DNA of 37,017 nucleotides from CAMXAS01 sp964442435 (GCA_964442435.1 CAYTZG010000017.1:1-37017); one strand, 5' to 3'. Positions 21,870 to 30,651 are shown, numbered from the stretch's first letter. Numbers and translations: made by a program. The notes: generated by a model from the sequence alone, not told the origin.

Positions 21870-22793
21870 ATGTTTTGCGGCGTGGATATAGGCGGCACCA
21901 ACGTTGAGGTGGGGTTGGTGTCGGCAAAGGGTGAATTGCTGGATAGGGAAGGCATCAAGACGGGCAAGTTCTACTCGGCGCCCGACTTGATATTGGCCAT
22001 CGCGGAGTCGATTCTGCGCATGACCAAGCAGAGCCGGCAGCCGTTGGAGGGCATCGGTATCGGCTGTCCGAACGGGCGTTCCGCGGAGGGCGTCATGGTG
22101 GAGGCGGCCAACCTGCCGTTCAAGGGCATCGTGCCGATGGTCGATTTGTTCAAGCAGTATTTTCCAGATATACCGGTGGCCTTGGCCAACGACGCCGACG
22201 CGGCGGCCATGGGCGAGATGTATTATGGTAAGGGCGTCGGTTTGAAGGATTTTGTCGTCATTACGTTGGGCACGGGCTTGGGCAGCGGCTTTGTCGTAAA
22301 CGGCAGCCTTGTCAACGGCGCCAACGGCATGGCGGGCGAGGTCGGCCACATGACGATGATACCCGATGGGCGGCCTTGCGGATGCGGGCGCAACGGCTGT
22401 CTCGAACGCTATGTGACGGCCTCCGGTATCGTGCTTACCTATAATGAATTGTGTCTTAAATACCAGCGGCAGCCGGAAACGGACAACTACAAAGACCTTT
22501 GCGGTTTAGCCAAACAAGGCGACGCGGTGGCCGTCGAAACTTTCCAACAGGCGGGCGGGATGCTCGGCTGGGGCTTGGCCAATATCGCGCTCTGCACGGC
22601 CCCTTCGCATATCTTCCTCTACGGCGGGGTGGCCGTCGGCGCCGGCGACTGTCTGCTGCAACCCACGTTGCGTGCGTTCGACGCGCATCTGCTGTATTCC
22701 TACAAAGGTACCGTCCAAATAGAATACTCCGGCCTGTTGGGCAAGAACGGCGCTATTCTGGGCGCGGCGTCCCTTCCACAGCGGTTACGGTAG
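21870..22793 (+). CDS. ROK-family sugar kinase (glucokinase-like)
   Basis: The 307-residue protein has the ATP phosphate-loop signature GVDIGGTNVEVGLV at the start and LGTGLGSGFV in the middle. Its ROK zinc site combines the His of GEVGHM with CGCGRNGC. The catalytic Asp is in ANDADAAAMG. There is no N-terminal winged helix, so it is a kinase and not a ROK repressor. Glucose is the likely substrate, but mannose, fructose or N-acetylhexosamine cannot be excluded. It has its own promoter. Its last 41 nt overlap the 3' end of the convergent RND-TolC gene. Confidence 0.9.
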   Translation: MFCGVDIGGTNVEVGLVSAKGELLDREGIKTGKFYSAPDLILAIAESILRMTKQSRQPLEGIGIGCPNGRSAEGVMVEAANLPFKGIVPMVDLFKQYFPDIPVALANDADAAAMGEMYYGKGVGLKDFVVITLGTGLGSGFVVNGSLVNGANGMAGEVGHMTMIPDGRPCGCGRNGCLERYVTASGIVLTYNELCLKYQRQPETDNYKDLCGLAKQGDAVAVETFQQAGGMLGWGLANIALCTAPSHIFLYGGVAVGAGDCLLQPTLRAFDAHLLYSYKGTVQIEYSGLLGKNGAILGAASLPQRLR

Positions 22794-25700
22794 GTTTGCG
22801 GGACTTGCCGGGCTTGGGGGCGGTCGTTTTTTCGACCGGTTCCGGCAAAGGCATGGCGGTGGTCTCCGCCGCCGGCGCGCTTTCGGCATTCCGCATACGG
22901 CTCAGATAGGCTTGCAAGGCGTTTTGGTACGCGATTTTCTGGTCGGTCAGGCGGTCGGCGCTCTCCCGTAGCGCCAGCTGGGCCTGCAACAGTTCCGACA
23001 GGGCCGCCAGCCCCGCGCGGTAGTGCGCCTGCGTCTGCTCCATGCCCGCTTTGGCCGTGCGTTCGGCTTCCCGTGCCAATTGCATCTGTTCCCAGGCCGT
23101 AAGGAGGTCGAAGCGGAGTTTGCGCAACTGCAATAGCAACTGGTCGGCTAAAAAGTCCTTCTCATTCTCGGTCTTTTGCAACTGATAGTCGTAGCGTTGT
23201 ATCTTGCGCGCCTGTCCGCCCCAGTCCGACAGCGGAATCTTGGCCGATACATACAGCACGCCGTTCCAGTCGCCCTTGTGAAGCAGGCTGCCGTAGCCAT
23301 AGGTCGCGCCCACGCCTATTTCGGGCATGGCCTCGCCGGTGGCGATTTTCTTTTCCAAGCGTTTGGCTTCCACCGACAGGTTCAGCAGCTGCATCTCCTC
23401 CTGTTGCGCCAACACGCTGGCTTCGTCTTGGTAAACGGTTTCGGGGGCGTTGGCTTCGGTCAGCGGTTCGGAGAAGACCAAACGGTCGAGGTCTTCGAAG
23501 CGGACGCCCAAGCCGATTTGGTTGCAGAGGTTCATTTTGGCCAGTAGCAAGCCGTTGTTGAGTTCGATTTCCTTTGATTTCAGTTCGTTCCGCTTCAGTT
23601 CCACCTGCAACAGGTCGGTTTGGGTGGCCAAGCCGGCCGCGCGCGCCGAGGCCACGTCTTTATGCAGGTTGTTCAAAAACGTCAACGCCTGCCGCAACGT
23701 CTCGCGCTTCTCTTGCAGCGAAACCACCTGCCAGTATTCGCGTTCTATTTCTTCGACCGTTTCGCGCACCGTCAGGTTTTTCTTCAGGTCGGCGGCCGTG
23801 ACGCCCACCTGCGCCAAACGGTTGCCGTTTACGATACGGCCGCCCGCAAACAGCGGTTGCGTGGCCGACACCACGGCCGTATAGCCGTGCCCCAAGGCTT
23901 CGTAGCGGCTGTTGAGCCCCAGGCTGGAGGCCCATTCGCCCACGAGTTGCTGTATTTGGTAAGCGGGCGCGGACGTGCCCAAGATGTCGGTGATGCCGAT
24001 GTCCAGCAGCGGGTCTAATGCGCCGAAGCCGAACGCCTGTACCGATACGGTGGGGAAGTAAGCGGCCAGGGCTTCGCGTTTCTGCGCCAAGGCGGCCCGT
24101 TGGTCCAACTCGGCATTGCGGATGCGCAAGTCTTGCGTCTGCGCCCGCTCCAAACAGTCGTCCAAAGAGAGGTAAAGCGTGTCGGCCGTACCCGATGCCG
24201 TGTCGGCGGCGTTTTGCGCCTGCAGGCCGCCTATGCCGCCCAGCGTTAGCGCAAGGAGCGATACAACCGTTTTGTTTCTCAGAAAGTCGGAGATAGTGCC
24301 CTTGTCGGCCTGTTTGCGCCCGCCTATTTTAAAAATCTGCCAGTAGGAAACCGGCATAATCAGCACCACCAGCGCAATCGACAGCATCGTGCCGAAGCAA
24401 ATCACCACGCCCATCGGCCGCCACAGCGCGTCGCCGCTGATAATCATCGGCAAAACGCCCAAGGCCGTCGTGCAGGACGTCAGGAAGATGGGGCGCATCC
24501 GGCGTTTGCCGGCTTCGATGGCCGCCTCTTTCGCGCTCAGGCCGTGTTCCATCTGCAATTCATCGGCGTATTCGAACATGATGATGCCGTTGCGGACAAT
24601 GATGCCCACCAGGCTGATGAGCCCCAATACGGCGGTCAGCCCGAAGTCGAGCTTGAAAATCCAAAGCCCGAAGAAGGCGCCGAACATACACAGCAGGCTG
24701 AGCGTCAGCGTCAGCGCGGCCAGCGATATTTTCTTGAAATGGAACAGCATGAAGAAAAACAGCACGGCCACGGCGCAGATAAACGACAGCAGGATTTCGG
24801 GAATCACGGTCTTGTTTACGGCCGACAGCCCGCCGTAGCTTACCGTGGCGTCGGGCGGCAGTATCGGCATAACGGAATCCGTTACAAAGCGCTTGAGGTC
24901 GGCCATGGCTTCGGGTTGGCTGCACCCCTGTTTCATATCGGCCGACACCGAGACCGAGGGCGTGCCGGCCTTATGCGGACGGCTCGTCACGTTCCAGTCG
25001 GGGTAGATGCGCCCCACCTGACGGAGCGGCACCGAGAGGCCGGGTACGGCGGTCGGCACCATCTGGTTCTCCAACGCGCTGTAGTCCGCGCTGTCGTGCC
25101 AGGCGCGGCTGTAAAGCGTTACGGGAATTTCGCCCTCGTCTTCCCAAATCGTCGTCAGCGTCTGTCCGCCCGCCAGTCCGGCCAGCGACAGCGACACCAA
25201 GCTGTTGCTCACGCCAAGGCGCGCCGCTTCTTCCTCGGCCAGCGACACCTCTATAACCGGTTGGTAGCCGTCGTAGTCGGCGTGCACCCATTGCAGGGTC
25301 TCGTGCATGCCGGCCATATGGCGCTGTATCATTTCGGCCGCGGGCAACAGCGTTTCGAGCCGGTCGCCTTTGAGTTCCACGGCCACGGGGGCTTTGACGG
25401 CCTGATAGTCCATCTGTTTGAACCGCAAGCGTGCGTTCGGGAACGCGAACTCATAGCGGCTTTCCAATTCGGCCAAAATCTGTTCCGTGGCTTTGGTCGA
25501 GCGCGTGTTGACCACCAGCTGCGCCATATTCTTGCCCGGCAGCATCGGCTCATAGGTGGCGTTGAAGCGCGGCGCGCCCGTGCCGATGAAAGCGGTGACC
25601 GATGCCACGCGGCGGTCGTCCAGCAACAGGTGCGTCATCGCATCGGCCACCGCTTCGGTCTCGTCGAGACCGGCGGCCCCCTCCAACTTGATTTCCACGG

Positions 25701-27534
25701 CAAAGTAGTCGCGGGCCGCCATCGGCATCATCTGCACGTTAAGCCGTGTGAACAGCAGCGCGGCCACGGCGATGGAGGCCACGCCCGTCAGCAACGTCGC
25801 GCGCGGGTGGCGGAAACACCAGGCCTCCGCGCGGTCGTAAATGTTCTGCAAACCGTCGAAAAAGCGTTTCTGAATGGCCGCCACGCCTTTGGCGGGGCGC
25901 GTCGGGTCACCCGTCACGCTGTGGATGAACCGTACCTCCAAGGCCGGCACCACGCACATCGCATAGGCCAGCGAGGTCATGAGCGCAATCGTGATGACAT
26001 ACGGAAACAGCGCGACGAATTCGCCGAGGTAGCCGCTGATAAGCCCCTTGATGGGGAAAAACATCGCGCAGATGGCCGCCGTGGCCATAAACTGCGGCAT
26101 AAACAGTTCGCGCGCGCTCGCTTCGGCGGCATGGATGCGCAGCTCGTGCCGTTGCGCGTCGGTGCGTGCGGGGCCGTTGGTCAAGGCCGCGTTCTGTTTG
26201 CCCAAATGGTTTGCTGGCGCAGACCATTTTCCCGTTTCAGCAGAAGCAATGCGAGACATTGCCTCTGCGTTCAACTTACCCAAATGGTTAATATAGCCGT
26301 CCATCGTGATGATGGCGTCATCCACAATCATGCCCAATACCACGATGAGTGCGGCCAGCGTCACCGTGTTGAGGTCAATGCCGCAGAGAAACATGAAGGC
26401 CAGCGTTACGGCAATGCAGATGGGCACGCCCGAACTAGCGATGAGCGCCGAGCGGAACGGAAACAGCATCAGCATCACCGCAATGACCACGAGCATCGAA
26501 ATCGCGAGGTCGCGCAGGAACGAATAAACCGAGTTGCGCACCACTTTGGGTTGGTCGGTAATGCGGTTCATCCGCACGCTCTCCGGCAACGTCTGTTGGA
26601 ATTCCGCCAAAACGGCGTCCACATCCTTGCCGAAAGCCACGATGTTGTTGTCGGGCCGCATCTCCACCGAAATCACCAAGGCCGTATGGCCGTTGTATTT
26701 GACAATGGAGGACGGGGCCTTGTAGCGGCGTTCCACGTCGGCTACGTCGCCCATGCGGATGGCGTGTCCGTCGGGCGAGGCGAAAATCAGATGGTCGGCC
26801 ACGGCCTGTTCGGACGTCAGGCGGTTTTCAAAATGCAGGGGCGCCTGAATCAAGGCGTTGTCAATCGAACCGGCCGGTAGTTGCAGGCTGTTGGTCTTGT
26901 ATTGCCAAAGCAGGGCCGCCGGGTTGATGCCGTAGGCCGAAAGTCGCTCCATATCCACGGTCAGGGCTATCTCTTCCGTCTGGTCGCCCGAAATCGCCAC
27001 CTTGGCCACCTCCGGAATCGTTTTCAGCCTTTGCGACAAATCCTCGGCATAGCGGCTCATCTCGCGGTAACTCTTGTCGGAGGCCTCCAACGTAATCAGC
27101 AGGGCCGACACCGCGCTGAATTCGTCCAACACGCGGACGGCCAATACGCCGGGCGGCAGCAAAATCTTGCTTTCGTTCAGCTTCAGCTTGATTTTCGACC
27201 ACACTTCGTTCTTGCGGTCGGCCGGCACCGTAAGGTCGGTGTATATGTAGCAAAGCCCGTTTTGCGAGTAGGCGTAAGTCCGCTCACGGTCTATCTCCGA
27301 AAACGCGAACAGCAGGTCTTCCAAAGGCTCGGTCAGTTGCTGTTCCACCTCTTCGGCGTTCGCGCCGGGATACACGCCCACAATCAATCCCTGTTTGATT
27401 TCGAACGTCGGATATTCGTCCTTGTTCATCAGGAAAAGGCCCACGCCGCCCACGCCTATCAGGCAGACCAGCAGCAAATAGACAATCTTCTTGTGGAGGA
27501 TCATCTGAAGGATGAAACCTTGCTTCTCTTTCAT
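22753..27534 (-). CDS. RND efflux permease fused to a TolC-family outer-membrane factor
   Basis: One uninterrupted 1593-codon frame encodes two pump parts. Residues 1 to about 1075 are an RND permease: N-terminal helix, two large periplasmic loops, and the helix-4 motif GMIVDDAIITMD with the Asp pair of the proton relay (405-406). After the last helix (SYWQIFKIGG) come about 15 charged residues and a signal-peptide-like segment (about 1087-1106, ending GGLQA). A complete TolC-like protein (about 1107-1593) follows, starting QNAADT, with two outer-membrane-efflux repeats and a Pro-rich tail. No start codon is visible at the junction, so independent translation is unlikely. Residues about 416-446 carry an insertion described separately. 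The gene overlaps the upstream adaptor gene by 4 nt; the substrate is unknown. Confidence 0.92.
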   Translation of the reverse strand: MKEKQGFILQMILHKKIVYLLLVCLIGVGGVGLFLMNKDEYPTFEIKQGLIVGVYPGANAEEVEQQLTEPLEDLLFAFSEIDRERTYAYSQNGLCYIYTDLTVPADRKNEVWSKIKLKLNESKILLPPGVLAVRVLDEFSAVSALLITLEASDKSYREMSRYAEDLSQRLKTIPEVAKVAISGDQTEEIALTVDMERLSAYGINPAALLWQYKTNSLQLPAGSIDNALIQAPLHFENRLTSEQAVADHLIFASPDGHAIRMGDVADVERRYKAPSSIVKYNGHTALVISVEMRPDNNIVAFGKDVDAVLAEFQQTLPESVRMNRITDQPKVVRNSVYSFLRDLAISMLVVIAVMLMLFPFRSALIASSGVPICIAVTLAFMFLCGIDLNTVTLAALIVVLGMIVDDAIITMDGYINHLGKLNAEAMSRIASAETGKWSAPANHLGKQNAALTNGPARTDAQRHELRIHAAEASARELFMPQFMATAAICAMFFPIKGLISGYLGEFVALFPYVITIALMTSLAYAMCVVPALEVRFIHSVTGDPTRPAKGVAAIQKRFFDGLQNIYDRAEAWCFRHPRATLLTGVASIAVAALLFTRLNVQMMPMAARDYFAVEIKLEGAAGLDETEAVADAMTHLLLDDRRVASVTAFIGTGAPRFNATYEPMLPGKNMAQLVVNTRSTKATEQILAELESRYEFAFPNARLRFKQMDYQAVKAPVAVELKGDRLETLLPAAEMIQRHMAGMHETLQWVHADYDGYQPVIEVSLAEEEAARLGVSNSLVSLSLAGLAGGQTLTTIWEDEGEIPVTLYSRAWHDSADYSALENQMVPTAVPGLSVPLRQVGRIYPDWNVTSRPHKAGTPSVSVSADMKQGCSQPEAMADLKRFVTDSVMPILPPDATVSYGGLSAVNKTVIPEILLSFICAVAVLFFFMLFHFKKISLAALTLTLSLLCMFGAFFGLWIFKLDFGLTAVLGLISLVGIIVRNGIIMFEYADELQMEHGLSAKEAAIEAGKRRMRPIFLTSCTTALGVLPMIISGDALWRPMGVVICFGTMLSIALVVLIMPVSYWQIFKIGGRKQADKGTISDFLRNKTVVSLLALTLGGIGGLQAQNAADTASGTADTLYLSLDDCLERAQTQDLRIRNAELDQRAALAQKREALAAYFPTVSVQAFGFGALDPLLDIGITDILGTSAPAYQIQQLVGEWASSLGLNSRYEALGHGYTAVVSATQPLFAGGRIVNGNRLAQVGVTAADLKKNLTVRETVEEIEREYWQVVSLQEKRETLRQALTFLNNLHKDVASARAAGLATQTDLLQVELKRNELKSKEIELNNGLLLAKMNLCNQIGLGVRFEDLDRLVFSEPLTEANAPETVYQDEASVLAQQEEMQLLNLSVEAKRLEKKIATGEAMPEIGVGATYGYGSLLHKGDWNGVLYVSAKIPLSDWGGQARKIQRYDYQLQKTENEKDFLADQLLLQLRKLRFDLLTAWEQMQLAREAERTAKAGMEQTQAHYRAGLAALSELLQAQLALRESADRLTDQKIAYQNALQAYLSRMRNAESAPAAETTAMPLPEPVEKTTAPKPGKSRKPTVTAVEGTPRPE
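26197..26289. repeat. In-frame palindromic insertion inside the RND gene
   Basis: Direct repeats CCCAAATGGTT at 26201-26211 and 26279-26289 are 78 bp apart, exactly 26 codons, and encode NHLGK twice (residues 416 and 442). Between them are two hairpins. AAATGGTTTGC (26204-26214) pairs with GCAGACCATTT (26219-26229) around TGGC, with one wobble. GCAGAAGCAATG (26240-26251) pairs with CATTGCCTCTGC (26257-26268) around CGAGA, with one mismatch. ACCATTT (26223-26229) can also pair with the second AAATGGT (26282-26288), enclosing the second hairpin. The segment is visibly richer in A+T than the flanking gene. It lies in the cytoplasmic loop after helix 4. Confidence 0.8.
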
Positions 27535-28571
27535 AGGGCTTTGATTTCCACGATTGAACCCTCACTGATTTTGCGACGGCCATCGGTAATGACGTCATCG
27601 CCCGTCCGTAGGCCCTCCCGAATCAGGATGCCGTTGCCGGAAAAACCGGCGGTCCGCACGGCCCGTTTCCGAGCGCGTCCGTTCTCCACCACCCATACAT
27701 AAGTGCCCTGCGCGTCGCGTTCCACCAATTCGGCGGGGATAACGAAACCGCTGTCGGTCAAGCGGCGGTCATATACCTTGCAAACCATACCCGGCTTAAG
27801 CACGTTGGCCGAGTCGGCCAGGCGGGCCGTGCAGATATAGGTATGCGATACGGTTGAGGCGGAAAGCCCCGTCGTGGCCACACAGGCTTGAAAGAGGCGG
27901 TCGTCGAGCGCGGGGATAACTATATATACGCTGTCGCCAATCCGCCAGCGGCCTATTTCCTTTTCCGGCACGGGAAAGCGGATTTCCACATCCGATAGGT
28001 CGATGATGCGCATGACGGGTTGCCCGAACGCCAATTCCACGCCTTCGTCGGCCATGATTTCATCCACCACGCCGTCGAAAGGCGCCTTGAGTTGGCCGTC
28101 CTGACGGGCTTGGCTCGCCGCTTTTTCCAAAGCCTCGGCCTGATGCAGCGCGGTTTCGGCCTCCACCATCTTGGCCTCCGAAATGCTGCCGGTTTTATAT
28201 ACCTGAGAGGCACGCCTATAGGTGTCGCGGGCGCGTTTGAGCGTGGCGGCGGCCGCGTCGTAACGGCTGTCCACGCTTTGCGAAAACGTCTCGGCCACGG
28301 TTTGTTCCGCCCGCACGCGCTCGCCCTCCCGAACGCGGGTGTTTTTGAGCGTGCCGGGGTAGGGAGCGGTCAGAAGGGCCGATTTGGCCGCCTCCACGTT
28401 GCCCACATAGGCGGTTTGCCGCACCACGGCGGTGGGTTCGGCCATCAGCACGCAAACCGGAATCGGTTGCGGCGGCTGCGGTTTATGCTTGAAGTTCAAG
28501 GCGGGTTGTTCCGAACAGGCGGAAAGGGGGAACAGCAGGCCGAACAATCCGTATTTCAAAAGTCTTTTCAT
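27531..28571 (-). CDS. RND periplasmic adaptor (membrane fusion protein), lipoprotein
   Basis: The 346-residue adaptor links an inner-membrane RND permease to its outer-membrane channel. A lipoprotein signal ends in the lipobox LSAC (about residue 19). The split lipoyl domain is seen as APYPGTLKNTRVREGERVRA and APFDGVVDEIMADEGVELAF. A helical hairpin lies between them (about 100-160), followed by the beta-barrel (DLSDVEIRFPVPEKEIG) and membrane-proximal domains (VWVVENGRARKRAV, GLRTGDDVI). It follows the small lipoprotein gene by 33 bp and overlaps the RND-TolC start by 4 nt, so the operon encodes a complete tripartite pump. No regulator gene is adjacent. Confidence 0.93.
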   Translation of the reverse strand: MKRLLKYGLFGLLFPLSACSEQPALNFKHKPQPPQPIPVCVLMAEPTAVVRQTAYVGNVEAAKSALLTAPYPGTLKNTRVREGERVRAEQTVAETFSQSVDSRYDAAAATLKRARDTYRRASQVYKTGSISEAKMVEAETALHQAEALEKAASQARQDGQLKAPFDGVVDEIMADEGVELAFGQPVMRIIDLSDVEIRFPVPEKEIGRWRIGDSVYIVIPALDDRLFQACVATTGLSASTVSHTYICTARLADSANVLKPGMVCKVYDRRLTDSGFVIPAELVERDAQGTYVWVVENGRARKRAVRTAGFSGNGILIREGLRTGDDVITDGRRKISEGSIVEIKAL

Positions 28572-28604
28572 CGAAAAATCCTCTATCGTGCGTTTGATTG
28601 AACA

Positions 28605-29162
28605 TTATTCGTTGGCGGTGGCGATGCAATCCACGCGGCTTTCCGCAATCACATAGTCGCCCCGGTTGTAGGTGCCGCCGCCCTGATAGTCGAGCGAGAA
28701 CACGATGACGTCGTCGTAGAGTTGGCCGCTGCCGCCCGTGGTCACGCTCAGCGTGATTTGGTTGTTGCTGTCGTCGCGGGTCTGTACGAAGCGCTCGTGC
28801 GGCGTCGTCTCCAACGTGATTTGCCCGTCCTTGGCCTTGGCGCGGAACGAGAGCGCGTCGCCGCCCAGCAGGTTGACGCTCACCAGCAGGTTATAGCCGT
28901 CTTTGTCGTCCTTGATTTGGGAAATGCGCATCTGCCCGGATTCGGGGGTGAGCGAAACCGTCAGCCTGTCTGCGCCGAGGCCGGTCGTAGAGGTCTTGTG
29001 CAACGTAAGCAGACCGCTCGTCTTGCTCGAATACGTACCCGTAAACTGGCGGATATCTTTGTCGCAGGACGTGCAGAGGGTCAAAAGCGGCCACAACGCC
29101 AAGGCCAAGGCCACCGCTTGGCCGGTTCTTTTACCAAACATCGTTTTCATCGTCAAATCCAT
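28605..29162 (-). CDS. Small lipoprotein of unknown function, first gene of the efflux operon
   Basis: The protein has 185 residues from the ATG at 29162, or 181 from the in-frame ATG at 29150, which gives a more typical signal peptide. The lipobox is LCTSC. The mature part is predominantly beta and polar (GTYSSKTSGLLTLHKTST, RLTVSLTPESGQMRISQI) and ends with DYVIAESRVDC; I recognise no family. It lies 33 bp upstream of the adaptor gene on the same strand, so it is likely cotranscribed with the pump and could be an accessory envelope protein. No convincing -7 box precedes it. A 6-bp hairpin, CGCTGT/ACAGCG (29193-29212), followed on the minus strand by TTTTTG, stands in its leader. Confidence 0.72.
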   Translation of the reverse strand: MDLTMKTMFGKRTGQAVALALALWPLLTLCTSCDKDIRQFTGTYSSKTSGLLTLHKTSTTGLGADRLTVSLTPESGQMRISQIKDDKDGYNLLVSVNLLGGDALSFRAKAKDGQITLETTPHERFVQTRDDSNNQITLSVTTGGSGQLYDDVIVFSLDYQGGGTYNRGDYVIAESRVDCIATANE

Positions 29163-29258
29163 TAAGGTTTACCAAATGCAACTGTGCAAAAACGCTGTAA
29201 AAATACACAGCGGAAACAAGAAAAGAAAGTTTTTTTAGTCTATCTCCGCAAAAAAGGC

Positions 29259-29266
29259 TAACTTTG
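29259..29266 (+). promoter_or_regulatory. Putative -7 box for the cysteate-synthase-like gene
   Basis: TAACTTTG matches TAnnTTTG and ends 19 bp before the ATG at 29286. A T-rich tract about 20 bp upstream could serve as a weak -33 region. Confidence 0.5.
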
Positions 29267-29285
29267 TGCGTTAATACACAAGATT

Positions 29286-30578
29286 ATGGAAGCATTGAAA
29301 GCGACCGCCTATCGTTTGCGGAATGTGGCGACGAACCGCGAGTTCGACGACACGGGATGGATTATCGACGACCCGCAGGCCGACAAACCGGCCTTGGTGC
29401 GGGCCGAATACGCGCAGAAACAGTTTCAGCCCAAGGGGCGGGAATACGGCCTGTACCGTTTTGCCGACTGGTTGCCCGTGCAGCGGATGCTCGAAGGCTC
29501 GTGCGCGCCGGTCACGTACCGGAGCGAAGGGCTGGCGCGGGCATTGGGCCTGCAAAACCTCTATATCACGTTCAGCGGCTATTTCCCCGAAATCGGTGCG
29601 CAGATGACCACCTGTTCGTTCAAGGAGACCGAAGCCTATTCGGTCTGCGGCCGTCTGGGGGCGGACAACAACCGGATTCTGGTCGTGGCCTCGGCCGGCA
29701 ATACGGCGCGCGCCTTTGCCAAGGTTTGTTCCGAAAACCGTATCCCGTTGCTGTTGAGCGTGCCGGAAGACAATATCGGCGCGCTGTGGTTCGAAAAGCC
29801 GCTCAACGACTGTGTCAAGCTCATCGCGGCGCAGAAGGGCGGCGACTATTTCGACGCCATCCGCATCAGCAACATGGTGTTGAGCTCGCCCCGCTTCTTG
29901 GCCGAGGGCGGTGCCAAGAACGTCGCGCGGCGCGACGGGATGTCCACCACGGTGCTTTCGGCCGTCGAACATATCGGCCGCATTCCGGACTTCTATTTCC
30001 AAGCCGTGGGCAGCGGTACGGGCGCCATCGCGGCTTGGGAGGCCAACCTGCGTCTGATAGCCGACGGCCGTTTCGGTACGCACAAGATGCGGCTCATGGT
30101 ATCGCAGAATACGCCCTTTTTGCCCATGTACAAGGCCTGGCAGGCCGACTCGCGCGCGTTGCTGCCGTATGACGACGACCAGGCGCGCCGCGACGCCGAA
30201 ACCATTTTGGCCAAGGTGCTTTCCAACCGTCAGCCGCCCTACGGCATCGCCGGCGGCCTTTACGACGCGCTCAAAGACACTCGCGGTGACGTTTTGGCGG
30301 TCACGAACGAGGAACTGACGGCCGCCCAGCGTCTGTTTGAGGAAACCGAAGGCGTGGATATCTATTCGGCCGCCGGGGTAGCCGTTTCGTCGCTCCAGGC
30401 CGCCGTCAAGGCCGGCACGGTGCCCGCCGACGCCACGGTCATGCTCAATATCACGGGGGGCGGCGAGAAACGCTTCAGCCGTGACAAACAACTCTGGTAT
30501 CTCAAGCCCGCCATTGTCTTCCCGTTGGACGTAACGGCCGACAAGGTGCTGGCTGACGTGTCGGCCTTGTTCGCCTAA
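29286..30578 (+). CDS. Cysteate synthase-like PLP-dependent enzyme (threonine synthase superfamily)
   Basis: The 430-residue protein is a fold-type II PLP enzyme. The presumed Schiff-base lysine is in CSFKETEAY, the phosphate-binding loop is VGSGTGAIAAW, and VVASAGNTARAFA is the conserved Ser/Gly/Asn loop. In threonine synthases the lysine motif is usually SFKDR; FKETEA is closer, as I remember it, to the cysteate synthases, which make L-cysteate from O-phosphoserine and sulfite. In Bacteroidetes cysteate is the head-group precursor of sulfonolipids. No partner of that pathway lies in the window, and threonine synthase remains possible. The gene is a single transcription unit, divergent from the efflux operon and followed by tRNA-Pro. 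Confidence 0.65.
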   Translation: MEALKATAYRLRNVATNREFDDTGWIIDDPQADKPALVRAEYAQKQFQPKGREYGLYRFADWLPVQRMLEGSCAPVTYRSEGLARALGLQNLYITFSGYFPEIGAQMTTCSFKETEAYSVCGRLGADNNRILVVASAGNTARAFAKVCSENRIPLLLSVPEDNIGALWFEKPLNDCVKLIAAQKGGDYFDAIRISNMVLSSPRFLAEGGAKNVARRDGMSTTVLSAVEHIGRIPDFYFQAVGSGTGAIAAWEANLRLIADGRFGTHKMRLMVSQNTPFLPMYKAWQADSRALLPYDDDQARRDAETILAKVLSNRQPPYGIAGGLYDALKDTRGDVLAVTNEELTAAQRLFEETEGVDIYSAAGVAVSSLQAAVKAGTVPADATVMLNITGGGEKRFSRDKQLWYLKPAIVFPLDVTADKVLADVSALFA

Positions 30579-30611
30579 GGCGGCTTGGCTTCACGTGACG
30601 GACCGCTGCGG

Positions 30612-30642
30612 TTGCGGCTTTTCGCTAAAAAGCGTACTTTTG
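30612..30642 (+). promoter_or_regulatory. Bacteroidetes-type promoter for tRNA-Pro
   Basis: TTG (30612-30614), a 20-bp spacer and TACTTTTG (30635-30642) match the consensus. Transcription would start within a few bases of the tRNA 5' end (30652). Confidence 0.6.
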
Positions 30643-30651
30643 CGGTTCGTT

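Noticed and set aside
24544..26880. A 778-codon open frame on the plus strand, antisense to the RND-TolC gene.
   Set aside because: Its product is full of His, Arg, Gln and Val without hydrophobic patterning or motifs, as expected when a GC-rich gene is read antisense. The minus-strand frame has clear RND domains.
29193..29212. Hairpin CGCTGT/ACAGCG followed on the minus strand by TTTTTG, upstream of the efflux operon; possible attenuator.
   Set aside because: The stem has only 6 bp and an 8-nt loop, and I could not find a convincing promoter upstream of it, so a terminator or attenuator call is not supported.
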